Source: WTGA01 sp965231865 (GTDB lineage Bacteria; Pseudomonadota; Gammaproteobacteria; Arenicellales; Poriferihabitantaceae). Taken from it: a DNA stretch of 64,000 nucleotides. A program made the translations under genes and the position numbers. Under the pieces are notes generated by a model, which had not been told where the DNA came from, made no database searches, and saw only the letters and a program-made list of their open reading frames with translations. The stretch lies in NCBI GenBank assembly GCA_965231865.1, contig CBDDOJ010000002.1, forward strand, positions 806,001 through 870,000, given 5' to 3'. Below are positions 33,083 through 40,565 of the stretch, piece by piece (the stretch's first letter is position 1; the number at the start of each line of letters is the position of its first letter).

Positions 33083-34654
33083 ATGGACATGACCATTGTT
33101 CCCGGCCGGGTTCCCCTCGACTTCCTTGAATCGGTTTATCGGTCAGCCACTCCCGTCCGGCTTGACCCCCGGTTCAGGAAAGTGGTGGATACCGCGGCTG
33201 AAATCGTATTCGCTGCGGCCGGGAAGGATACGGCCATCTACGGGATCAATACGGGATTCGGCAAGCTTGCCAATACCCGGATTGCACCCGGACAAACCAC
33301 TCAATTGCAACGGAATCTGGTGCTTTCCCATTGTTGTGGAGTGGGACCTGACCTGCCGGATGAGATTGTCCGGTTAATCCTGCTGGTGAAACTGTCTTCA
33401 CTTGGCCAGGGGGCCTCCGGCGTTCGCTGGGAGTTGATTGAGCTGATGCAGGCGATGTTGAACAAGGGGATTCTGCCCATCATTCCTGCGAAGGGGTCGG
33501 TGGGCGCCTCGGGGGACCTGGCTCCCCTCGCGCACTTGACAGCCGCCATGATTGGCGAGGGGCAGGTACGGTTCAAGGGCCGTGTTCTGGATGCAGCGGA
33601 TGCGTTTAGGCAAAATGGCCTGAAACCATGGGTGCTCGGGCCCAAGGAAGGGCTGGCCATGGTCAATGGCACCCAGGTGTCTACGGCCCTGGCACTGGCC
33701 GCCCTGTTTGACTCCTGGCGGTATGGGCAAACAGCATTGATTGTCGGCGCATTGTCCAGCGATGCCCTGATGGCTTCGACGATTCCTTTCCGGCGTGAAA
33801 TTCACCAGCTCCGAAAACACCGGGGGCAGGTGGACGCGGCACGGTCACTGCGGTCCTTGCTGGCAGGGTCTGCGATCCGGGAGTCCCACCGGGAAGGCGA
33901 CGAACAGGTGCAGGATCCGTACTGCGTTCGGTGCCAGCCACAGGTAATGGGGGCCTGCATGGACCAGCTTCGTCAGATTGCAGTCACCCTGGAAGTGGAA
34001 GCCAATTCCGTCACCGACAATCCCCTGGTCATGGTTGAAGAAGGCAGGATTATGTCTGGGGGCAATTTCCATGCAGAACCCGTTGCCTTTGCGGCGGACC
34101 AGAACGCATTGGCGGTCGCTGAAATGGGGGCCATTGCCGAACGACGCATCGCCACACTGGTGGACCCGGCCCTGAACCGCGGGTTGCCCGCTTTTTTGTC
34201 CCCTGAACCCGGGTTGAGTTCTGGTTTTATGTCAGCCGAGATCACCGCTGCCGCGTTGATGTCGGAAAACAAGCACAAGGCGGCCCCCTGTTCCGTCGAC
34301 TCGACACCGACCTGTGCCAACCAGGAGGACCATGTGTCCATGGCCTGCCACGGTGCCTGGCGACTGATGGAAATGAACCAGAACCTGGCCCATGTGATTG
34401 CCATCGAATTGCTGGCTGCAACCCAGGGGGTTGAATGTCGCCTGCCCGTCAAAACCAGTATTGTCCTGCAGCGCGTCATGGACCGGGTCCGGGATGTTGT
34501 GGACCGATTGCACCAGGACCGGTATATGGCCGGGGAGATTGACAATGCCGCCGACCTGGTCAGAACGGGTGTGCTGCTCGCTGTGGTCGGCGATGACAGA
34601 ATGCCCTTACTGAAACCGGAACCTTTGCCGGAAAACCCGGATCGCCGGCCATGA
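33083..34654 (+). CDS. hutH: histidine ammonia-lyase
   Basis: 523-aa HutH, first step of histidine degradation: non-oxidative deamination to trans-urocanate using the self-formed MIO cofactor. The MIO loop GSVGASGDLAPLAHL is intact (Ala142-Ser143-Gly144), as is the catalytic Tyr53 in AIYGINTGFGKLANTRI. Further motifs are VQDPYCVRCQPQVMGACMD, NSVTDNPLV and HKAAPCSVDSTPTCANQEDHVSMA. ATG 33083 is followed in frame by a second ATG at 33089; either may be used. Its stop overlaps the start of the PhyH gene (ATGA), indicating translational coupling. Confidence 0.97.
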   Translation: MDMTIVPGRVPLDFLESVYRSATPVRLDPRFRKVVDTAAEIVFAAAGKDTAIYGINTGFGKLANTRIAPGQTTQLQRNLVLSHCCGVGPDLPDEIVRLILLVKLSSLGQGASGVRWELIELMQAMLNKGILPIIPAKGSVGASGDLAPLAHLTAAMIGEGQVRFKGRVLDAADAFRQNGLKPWVLGPKEGLAMVNGTQVSTALALAALFDSWRYGQTALIVGALSSDALMASTIPFRREIHQLRKHRGQVDAARSLRSLLAGSAIRESHREGDEQVQDPYCVRCQPQVMGACMDQLRQIAVTLEVEANSVTDNPLVMVEEGRIMSGGNFHAEPVAFAADQNALAVAEMGAIAERRIATLVDPALNRGLPAFLSPEPGLSSGFMSAEITAAALMSENKHKAAPCSVDSTPTCANQEDHVSMACHGAWRLMEMNQNLAHVIAIELLAATQGVECRLPVKTSIVLQRVMDRVRDVVDRLHQDRYMAGEIDNAADLVRTGVLLAVVGDDRMPLLKPEPLPENPDRRP

Positions 34655-35484
34655 ATACACGGATCAGCGATGAACAGGTTGCGCAATACCGGGAAAAAGG
34701 GTATCTCGTCCCCGATTACCGGTTGCCCGGAGAAGTTCTTGAGGCAATGCGCCTCGCCTATGATGTGCTATTGGACAGAAACTCCCGCCTGGAATCGGAT
34801 TTCCTGCTGGGGGTTCATCTTCCGGTTCCCGGTGCTCAGGGCGTCCAGGGATCGTCGGAATGGCTGGAATTTGCCACGCATCCCGATTTGATGGATATGG
34901 CGGCACGGTTGATCGGTGAAGACATTATCCTGTGGGGGACCACCGTCTTTGGCAAGCCCGCCGTTTGCGGAAAAGGGACGCCCTGGCACCAGGACGGGGA
35001 CTACTATCCCATACGACCACTGGAGACCATGAGCATATGGATTGCGCTGGACGACGTGTCGGAAGAAAACGGGCCCATGAGTTTTATTCCCGGGTCCCAT
35101 AGGGAGAAGAAGCTGTATCCGCATCATCGCGAAGAGGATCCGGGGTTCACGATCCATGATGTCTGTGATGCCGAACATTTTGATCCGTCCACCGCAGAAG
35201 ACCTGATCATCGAGGCCGGGCAGGTTTCCTTCCATGATGTTTACATGATCCATGGATCAAGACCGAATCGGACCGAAAACCGGCGAGCGGCACTGGTTGT
35301 CCGTCTGATGCCGGCCAGCAGCCATTATGACCACAAACTCGGTGAATCCATGGGGGCCAAAAATACAAGCCATGATTATGGCAGCAGACCGTTGTTTCTG
35401 GTTCGGGGCAGGGATGTCTGCGGCAGGAATGATTTTGAAATCGGGCATCCCCGATTGCTTGAAGCGCCCTGTGAACCAACATAA
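34651..35484 (+). CDS. phytanoyl-CoA dioxygenase (PhyH) family protein
   Basis: 277-aa Fe(II)/2-oxoglutarate oxygenase. The N-terminal helix QYREKGYLVPDYRLPGEVLEAMR is typical. Iron ligands are seen as HQD in TPWHQDGDYYPIRPLETMSIWIAL and the distal His in SFHDVYMIHGSRPNRTENRRAALVVRLMP, whose Arg (NRTENRR) should bind 2-oxoglutarate. Its ATG overlaps the hutH stop by 4 bp, so it is produced with histidine ammonia-lyase. Substrate is unknown; coupling to hutH suggests a hydroxylated or methylated histidine-related compound. One of three PhyH proteins in the window. Confidence 0.9.
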   Translation: MNTRISDEQVAQYREKGYLVPDYRLPGEVLEAMRLAYDVLLDRNSRLESDFLLGVHLPVPGAQGVQGSSEWLEFATHPDLMDMAARLIGEDIILWGTTVFGKPAVCGKGTPWHQDGDYYPIRPLETMSIWIALDDVSEENGPMSFIPGSHREKKLYPHHREEDPGFTIHDVCDAEHFDPSTAEDLIIEAGQVSFHDVYMIHGSRPNRTENRRAALVVRLMPASSHYDHKLGESMGAKNTSHDYGSRPLFLVRGRDVCGRNDFEIGHPRLLEAPCEPT

Positions 35485-35734
35485 AGCAAGACAGTGCACA
35501 ATCGCGTCTGTCAATGGGAATAGTTTTCTGCGATCACATTCGGGAAATATTTCTCAAGAGCCATAAATCCAGATGAAGCGCTGTCGATTCGAATCCCCTG
35601 TGTTCAAGCTGCGGCGACTGTTTCTGACGCGCAGCAAAAAGCGCTGCCATCTTCTTGTCAGAGCATCCCATCCACACGCTGGTTTTGTGACTGGAACCAT
35701 GGTTTCGTGGTCCGGTCCATTCGCAACTCACCTG
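35485..35734. other. intergenic region downstream of the hut operon
   Basis: About 250 bases between convergent genes, lower in GC than the hut cluster and the start of the accessory patch. A 65-codon minus-strand frame (35534-35731, GTG start) immediately follows the RloB-like reading frame, but has no recognisable family and is not called. No RNA gene was recognised. Confidence 0.4.
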
Positions 35735-36243
35735 TCAACGATCAGATGCAATACATTTCAACAATGCATCCAGTTCTGGAACATCATGCCGGCGCTTCTC
35801 CAGAACATCCCTGGAAAAATTTGTCTGGTAGTTGTCCGGGTCCGTCAGCCTGGCCGAAAGCAAATCACCTATCCGTGTCTTGCACTCAGCGGAGGTGTGT
35901 GGCCAGGTTTATCGAGGATTTGGAGCAGTAACCCTTCGAAACAGGGTGTAGAACCTATAATCTGAATCCTCTTAGACCTGGCACGCTTTTGTGCCGTTGC
36001 AGACATTTCCACGTCGGTATCCAGCAATGTTGTGACCCGATCATATGCTGCATTCCTGCTTTGCCTGATGGCGGAATCCACGACATGGTCAGGCCCCCCA
36101 CCATGTGCATTGTGAATTTTGACGCTTACACCGCAATAGCGGCTGATGTAAAGCGACTTGATGTGATTCATAAACGCGCACTCTGTTTTACCCTCCCCTA
36201 CCAAGAGGATGGTATAGAGAGCACGTCGTCCCCGAATTGGCAC
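35735..36243 (-). pseudogene. RloB-like protein, frameshifted
   Basis: RloB-domain partner of the adjacent ATPase. The N-terminal TILLVGEGKTECAFMNHIKSLY is the Toprim-like E-G-K-T-E motif, DTDVEM is an acidic motif near residue 75, and GSTPCFEGLLLQIL matches the RloB (N)PCFE box. The frame from GTG 36243 stops at 35869 after 124 codons. The adjacent frame then continues with a plausible RloB C-terminus (AECKTRIGDLL...FSRDVLEKRRHDVPELDALLKCI) to a stop at 35735-35737. The shift falls at a GTGTGT run (35895-35900; CACACA on the coding strand). Removing one CA restores ~168 codons reading HTSAECK. This is either an inactivating mutation, a phase-variable repeat, or a sequencing error. Confidence 0.72.
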
Positions 36244-36253
36244 CCGTTATCCC

Positions 36254-37456
36254 TTAAAGGTCCGGGATTGCACCGTAAGCGCCGGCACGGTACTTGGCAT
36301 ACAGATTGTCATCCCGGCGAATACCTTTCACATCGCCAAGGCGCCAGGCCTCGCTGCAGCCATCGGCATCTTTTTCAACGAGCAGGACCTGGTCTTTTTG
36401 CAGTTCATTGAGGACCTCATGTGCGTGGCAGGTGAAGATAATTTGAGCATTATGCGGATTGAGATCGCAATCAATGAACAGATCAAGAATCGCCGGAATC
36501 ATATCTGGATGCAGGTCCGCCTCCATCTCATCAATGATGGCGACACCACCATGCTCCAGTGTCGGCAAGATTTTTTCCAGCAGAACAAATGCTGCCTGGG
36601 TGCCACTGGATTCAAGCCAAAATGGCAGCTCATGCTCTTGCCCGCCTTTGCGGTGTATGCCAAAGGGAGCATGGAACCTTTCATTCCTGCCGGATTCTTT
36701 TTCCATAAACGTGTGTTGCTCAATGAGGACTTCCGCCAAACCCAGGTCCAGGTTGCCCAGGATATCGGACATCTGTGCACGCAGTGCTGGCTCATGATGG
36801 AAGAATTCGGCAGCTTCGAATATGTCGGGGGGATCGAAATTATTCCGACCGATGTAGGATATATTGGAAAGGAACCGCGTAAAGTAGCTAACCAGTTCCT
36901 GTGCAAAAGGCACGTTGTACTGGGCTGCTGTTGCAATCAGGGACGCATTCCGGCGGACTTTTTCAGCTTCCCTGATTGCAAAACCGAATTTTTGCTGACG
37001 GATGCGGATGTGATAAGAAGAGTCCGGTTCAGACCAGTCGCGACGGAAAATAAAACTGAAGAACTTGCTGGTCTTGTGATACAGGGATTCATGCACTACC
37101 CGCTCTGGGGATATCTTCAGGCAATAGCGGTAATGCTGCCCCTGGTCCTCGAATTCAATCTCGAACTTGCTCTCGGCAGAGTCAGAGAAAAAGTGTGGCT
37201 GTACCGGGCATTCATCCTCCGGTTTGCCGGAAGCAAACGAGCGTGCGACAAACCAGCATAGAAAAGTCAGTGGCTTCAATACATTCGTTTTGCCGGATGC
37301 ATTGGGACCCATGACCGCCAGTACTTTTGACAATCGTGTGCCCCTCGGACTCGTGCATACCAGGTCAGAATCCGGCACTTGGTGATTCAGTTCGAAGGAG
37401 ACCTCGGTTTCATCAGCAAAGGATAAAAAGTTGGCGAATCGGTATTTATGCAGCAT
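36254..37456 (-). CDS. AAA family ATPase, RloA/AAA15-like (ABC/SMC-type nucleotide-binding)
   Basis: 400-aa ATPase starting MLHKYRFANFLSFADETEVSFE, typical of AAA15/RloA proteins. Walker A is GPNASGKT (50-57); Walker B with the catalytic Glu is GGVAIIDEMEADLHP (303-317), and an ABC-type signature-like SSGTQAAFVLLEKIL precedes it. The C-terminal FTCHAHEVLNELQKDQVLLVEKD is the H-loop region. The RloB-like gene follows 10 bp later. RloA/RloB pairs are found in restriction-modification and defence islands, and similar AAA15-Toprim pairs (e.g. PARIS) act in abortive infection. ATG 37456 is preferred over 37477, which lies inside a 20-bp palindrome. Confidence 0.87.
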   Translation of the reverse strand: MLHKYRFANFLSFADETEVSFELNHQVPDSDLVCTSPRGTRLSKVLAVMGPNASGKTNVLKPLTFLCWFVARSFASGKPEDECPVQPHFFSDSAESKFEIEFEDQGQHYRYCLKISPERVVHESLYHKTSKFFSFIFRRDWSEPDSSYHIRIRQQKFGFAIREAEKVRRNASLIATAAQYNVPFAQELVSYFTRFLSNISYIGRNNFDPPDIFEAAEFFHHEPALRAQMSDILGNLDLGLAEVLIEQHTFMEKESGRNERFHAPFGIHRKGGQEHELPFWLESSGTQAAFVLLEKILPTLEHGGVAIIDEMEADLHPDMIPAILDLFIDCDLNPHNAQIIFTCHAHEVLNELQKDQVLLVEKDADGCSEAWRLGDVKGIRRDDNLYAKYRAGAYGAIPDL

Positions 37457-37475
37457 GATCGTGTCCAAAATTATC

Positions 37476-37521
37476 ATATAAACGCATAATTAACATTACA
37501 TTGTTAATTATGCGTTTATAT
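37476..37521. repeat. perfect 20-bp inverted repeat upstream of the RloA-like ATPase
   Basis: ATATAAACGCATAATTAACA at 37476-37495 and its exact reverse complement at 37502-37521 are separated by only six bases (TTACAT). Such a long perfect dyad is well above the background of the surrounding sequence. It ends 19 bases before the preferred ATPase start codon, the position of an operator or a leader hairpin. Its AT-rich composition and six-base loop would suit a dimeric repressor or an RNA hairpin; no T-run typical of a terminator follows on the ATPase strand. Confidence 0.75.
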
Positions 37522-37682
37522 AGAAATCAATCAAGCATTATTACGATCCCGAACCAGATTGGAAGCCCAACAGGGGTGGGGCGCAGGGTTTTCAATACGG
37601 AAAATGACCCTCCGGTCATCACCCGGCTGCATTCATCGCGATTGCCCGGAGGCCCGGACCAAAAACGCCACTCTCAATCTCA

Positions 37683-38060
37683 TCAGGTTTTAGATGACCT
37701 ATCCCAATCTATAGACTCAATCAGATTGGTTGCCATTTTCTTCGCCGCTTGGATCTCTTTTGCAGAATGGGCAGACAGACATCTAAAACACACTTCTGAA
37801 ACCCGCTGTCTCTGACCAGTGGGCAAACGTTGTACCCCGATAACCCAGCGGAAAATTGCTCCTATCTCAAGATGGGAAAGTTGATACTCACTCAGCTCAC
37901 TTTTTGAAAAAACCGCCTCATCTTCAGGCAGGCTGTTATCAGTGTTTATGTTCACTAATCTCGTTACAAATGAATCATCACTCATGCTTTCCACATACCC
38001 TTCCCATTCAGCTAAAGGATACAGTGATCGACTTGCGTGGCTATTTTTATTGGAAGGTGG
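37683..38060 (-). pseudogene. C-terminal part (125 aa) of a hypothetical gene split by an insertion sequence
   Basis: The frame runs out of the insertion sequence into PPSNKNSHASRSLYPLAEWEGYVESM and ends with AAKKMATNLIESIDWDRSSKT. Joined at the 6-bp target duplication to the fragment at 39875-40033, it gives one uninterrupted 178-aa reading frame, proving they are halves of one gene. I recognise no domain; the C-terminal half (LEIGAIFRWVIGVQRLPTGQRQRVSEVCFRCL) looks like a small folded basic domain. An internal ATG at 37985 with GGAAAG upstream could allow a shorter product to be made. Confidence 0.8.
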
Positions 38061-38066
38061 TAGATA

Positions 38067-38090
38067 GTGTCTGAGAGAAAACCCCCTGAT
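38067..38090. repeat. left terminal inverted repeat of the insertion sequence
   Basis: Begins GTGTCTGAGAGAAAACCCCC and pairs with the right terminus at 39851-39874; the outer base abuts the TAGATA duplication at 38061-38066. Confidence 0.85.
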
Positions 38091-38274
38091 TTTGCGTAAT
38101 CGGAGGACTGAAATCAATTTTTACAGGCTCCCTCCGACGGATGCGGAGGAGATTTTCGCTCAATGCCGCTTGTTTTCGGCTGTTTGAGGCACGATTTTGA
38201 GGAATTTTACGCTCCAGGTCATAGGAGGCCCTCCCCGTCGGTGCGGGGGCAGGTCTGACCGGGTGAAAAGAGCA

Positions 38275-39696
38275 TCAGGCAGCGAGGCGGTGCCGATCAT
38301 GATGCGTTTTCTCCGATTTTTGTACCATCCGGCCGAGGCGCTGCAGGTTGGCAGCAAGTATGGCCAGCCCGACGGTTCTCTCGAACCCCTCGGCTCCTTT
38401 CGCCCGGACTCTGTCAAGTCCGTGGTGTTCCAGATGGTTGATCGCTGACTCCACGGCCGGGTGCTGCTTGCGGGCACGGGCAAAGACTTCGTCGGACTCC
38501 CGTTCCTGGTCCGCGGCATTCAGTCGGCCCTTTTTCGGCAAGGTCGCAGTGTCAAGCAGTTCGTCCAGACGCTTGCGGTTCGCCGGGCTGTGAAAGCCCC
38601 GGTCAAAGCTGCATTCCCGCAGGTCCGGGTGCATCTCCTGGCAGGACTCAACCAGGGGAACCGCTACATCCACATCTCCGCCTTGCCACATGATCTGATA
38701 ATCCAGCACAAACTGGTGCTGGTCCTCGACAATGGCCAGGGGAACCCCGAGTTCCACCACACGCCCCGCCTTGCCTTTCGATATCCACCGGGTATGCTCC
38801 TCGAATACCGAAAAGGTTTTCTCGGAATGCTCAATCGTTTCGCCCTGTAACACCCGGCGGTCAACCTGGTCGGTAAACTTGTGGACAAACCCCAGAAATT
38901 TGCGGATCTTCTCCATCCGGGCGGCACTTGCCCCGGCTTCCTCCAGGGCAACCAGGGATAACTCCGCTTTCCCGGCCATTTTCCGACAGGTCTTCAGATA
39001 CTTCACCACCTGCTTCGGTCGTTTCTTCCAGAACCGAGCCGTGGAGACCCGATTGAACCGCTTGCGTACCTGTTTGGTCAGGTGCTGGTGCTGCCGCCAG
39101 CCTTTCACATCATGCCATTCACAGGCCTTGCTGGTTTCGCGGATCAGGCAGCGAGTGGAATCCAACAGGAGGTTGAAATCAGTCGGGTAGTGGACATCCG
39201 TCTCCACCACGAAACTATCGCATCGCCCGGCCAACGTTTCTCCAGGCTTTTTTTTTGCGACCGCATGCCCCGTGGAAACCACCAGTTGGTTCACCTTGAC
39301 CAGCACCTCGGGACGTAACAGGCTGACATTGTCGATGACCTGCTGGAGCTTGTAGGAAGCATGGATCGTCCCGTGACCCAGAAAGGCCTGGATGTCAGAA
39401 TGTTTATTCACCAGCTCATGCAACCGGTCAAAGTCACAGTTCAATCCTTCTTTGAGTATTCCCATTACCAGGATGCTCCACAGGGTCATACCCGGGCGGC
39501 CATTGTTCAGGTCCACCCCGGGGAGCACCTCTTGCTCCAGCAATTCAAACAGGGCGGTGCGGGTGGTTTCATCGGCATAGAGATATTGCAGTCCCAGCAA
39601 CAGGGCAGGAATATCATCTCGGGATCTTGGATCAAGCTGGATATCCTCGATGGACAAGGCACCGATCTCGGCCTGGAAGTGGAAGACGTTTCGCAT
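38275..39696 (-). CDS. ISNCY-family transposase
   Basis: 473-aa DDE-type transposase. Hallmarks of ISNCY-type proteins are visible: an N-terminal dimerisation/DNA-binding part (LNCDFDRLHELVNKHSDIQAFLGHG), SFVVETDVHYPTDFNLLLDSTRCLI (first catalytic Asp in ETDVHYPTD), KAGRVVELGVPLAIVEDQHQFVLDY, the second Asp region ECSFDRGFHSPANRKRLDEL, and SAINHLEHHGLDRVRAKGAEGFERTVGLAILAANLQRLGR at the C-terminus. Length is full and there is no frameshift, so the element may be active. It reads in the same direction as the gene it interrupts. Confidence 0.92.
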   Translation of the reverse strand: MRNVFHFQAEIGALSIEDIQLDPRSRDDIPALLLGLQYLYADETTRTALFELLEQEVLPGVDLNNGRPGMTLWSILVMGILKEGLNCDFDRLHELVNKHSDIQAFLGHGTIHASYKLQQVIDNVSLLRPEVLVKVNQLVVSTGHAVAKKKPGETLAGRCDSFVVETDVHYPTDFNLLLDSTRCLIRETSKACEWHDVKGWRQHQHLTKQVRKRFNRVSTARFWKKRPKQVVKYLKTCRKMAGKAELSLVALEEAGASAARMEKIRKFLGFVHKFTDQVDRRVLQGETIEHSEKTFSVFEEHTRWISKGKAGRVVELGVPLAIVEDQHQFVLDYQIMWQGGDVDVAVPLVESCQEMHPDLRECSFDRGFHSPANRKRLDELLDTATLPKKGRLNAADQERESDEVFARARKQHPAVESAINHLEHHGLDRVRAKGAEGFERTVGLAILAANLQRLGRMVQKSEKTHHDRHRLAA

Positions 39697-39850
39697 AATG
39701 GAAAAATAAAAGAAGAGAGCAGATGAAGAAGGTGAAGATTCGACAAAAAGGGCCTATACTGCCCGTATTTTACCATAAACCGCCTTTCTTGGGGGAATCT
39801 TCGAGCAAAAAACCCGAAAATAATCCTTTTAAATCAACATACTATCGTTG

Positions 39851-39874
39851 ATCTGGGGGTTTTCTGGCAAACAC
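39851..39874. repeat. right terminal inverted repeat of the insertion sequence
   Basis: Reads ATCTGGGGGTTTTCTGGCAA.. on the plus strand and is the imperfect inverse of 38067-38090; followed directly by the second TAGATA copy at 39875-39880. Confidence 0.85.
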
Positions 39875-40033
39875 TAGATAACGATTCTTTGAAACAATTT
39901 CTTCATCTGAACGTACGCTACAATTACTCGTTGCTGAGTATATCTCCGGGCTCTCCACAGGTTGCTTATTTCCGAGTTGCTCTTGAGTGGTTTTTGAATG
40001 CGTGACTGAAGTTGTATGCTTGTTTATAGCCAT
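39875..40033 (-). pseudogene. N-terminal part (53 aa) of the IS-interrupted hypothetical gene
   Basis: Starts MAINKHTTSVTHSKTTQEQL and ends ..EEIVSKNRYL, where the last two codons are encoded by the TAGATA duplication. Polar, low-complexity composition suggests a flexible N-terminus. The same frame is open for a further 58 codons upstream (to a stop at 40208-40210), with protein-like sequence (DFRDYSGHPKCIIIQWAPYLAG) but no ATG, GTG or TTG. The real protein may have been longer before further decay, or Met at 40033 may be the true start. Confidence 0.72.
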
Positions 40034-40286
40034 GTCAACTTGGTTCTCATAATTTTCAAACCTGTTTTCATGCGCTTCTGGAACTTCCCCATTATCACGG
40101 ACTGCTGGTTTACTTGCACTGCCTGCAAGATAAGGAGCCCATTGGATGATTATGCATTTTGGATGCCCACTATAGTCCCTGAAATCAGGGCGATTTCGGC
40201 TGGAAGTTCAGTCCAGTCGATTGTGGTCATACCATTCCCATTTCAAAGATCGGGGACCCGGTTCAGACTGATGGAGAGATTTGATG

Positions 40287-40535
40287 TCACCAGAAATGCT
40301 CGTCTGTTTCCTCTTTTCTGCGTTGGGCTGTTTTTTCGAGTATGGCCAGTTTCTGTTCCCGGTCGAGAATGATCCATTCACGAATTTCATCGGCATCCCG
40401 ATAACACCCCCGGCAGAATGGTTCGCCATCGAAACGGCATACCGATAAACAGGGAGAGGGGACACTGGTGTCGAACTGTTTTGGTCGAGGGTTACGGCGT
40501 CGGTTCTTCCTTCGACCTGAACGGATGGCTGGCAT
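40287..40535 (-). CDS. DUF1289 domain protein (small cysteine-rich, Fe-S-like)
   Basis: 82-aa protein whose centre is the DUF1289 motif VPSPCLSVCRFDGEPFCRGCYRDADEIREW, with four Cys in a C-x3-C-x8-C-x2-C pattern suggesting metal or Fe-S binding. The N-terminus is strongly basic (SGRRKNRRRNPRP). It lies 30 bp after the DUF4149-like membrane gene on the same strand, an arrangement seen in other gammaproteobacteria. Function unknown. Confidence 0.88.
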   Translation of the reverse strand: MPAIRSGRRKNRRRNPRPKQFDTSVPSPCLSVCRFDGEPFCRGCYRDADEIREWIILDREQKLAILEKTAQRRKEETDEHFW

Positions 40536-40565
40536 GTCGGGTGTTTCGGGAGGGAGCGTGACGGG

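Larger units (their letters stand above)
38067..39874 (-). mobile_element. ISNCY-family insertion sequence, complete, with target-site duplication
   Basis: Bounded by 24-bp imperfect terminal inverted repeats: GTGTCTGAGAGAAAACCCCC.. on the left and GTGTTTGCCAGAAAACCCCC.. (reverse strand) on the right, with 19-20 of 24 positions identical. It is flanked by the 6-bp direct repeat TAGATA (38061-38066 and 39875-39880). Total length is 1808 bp with one full-length transposase gene. The element has inserted in a hypothetical gene, and precise removal with one TAGATA restores the reading frame. The intact structure suggests a recent insertion. Confidence 0.9.

Noticed and set aside
35580..35600. GATTCGAATCCCC resembling a tRNA T-loop
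   Set aside because: No matching acceptor stem, D-arm or anticodon arm could be folded around it.
35534..35731. 65-codon minus-strand frame right after the RloB-like gene
   Set aside because: GTG start and protein-like bits, but no family, and the region shows decay; too weak to call a gene.
36254..37456. Calling the ATPase locus a PARIS (AriAB) system
   Set aside because: The partner looks like RloB (EGKTE and PCFE motifs) rather than the DUF4435 AriB nuclease; only the general AAA15-Toprim organisation is shared.
37683..38117. Calling the 144-codon frame at the IS edge an independent hypothetical gene
   Set aside because: Its first 19 codons are insertion-sequence DNA; the target duplication and in-frame join to 39875-40033 show it is the back half of an interrupted gene.
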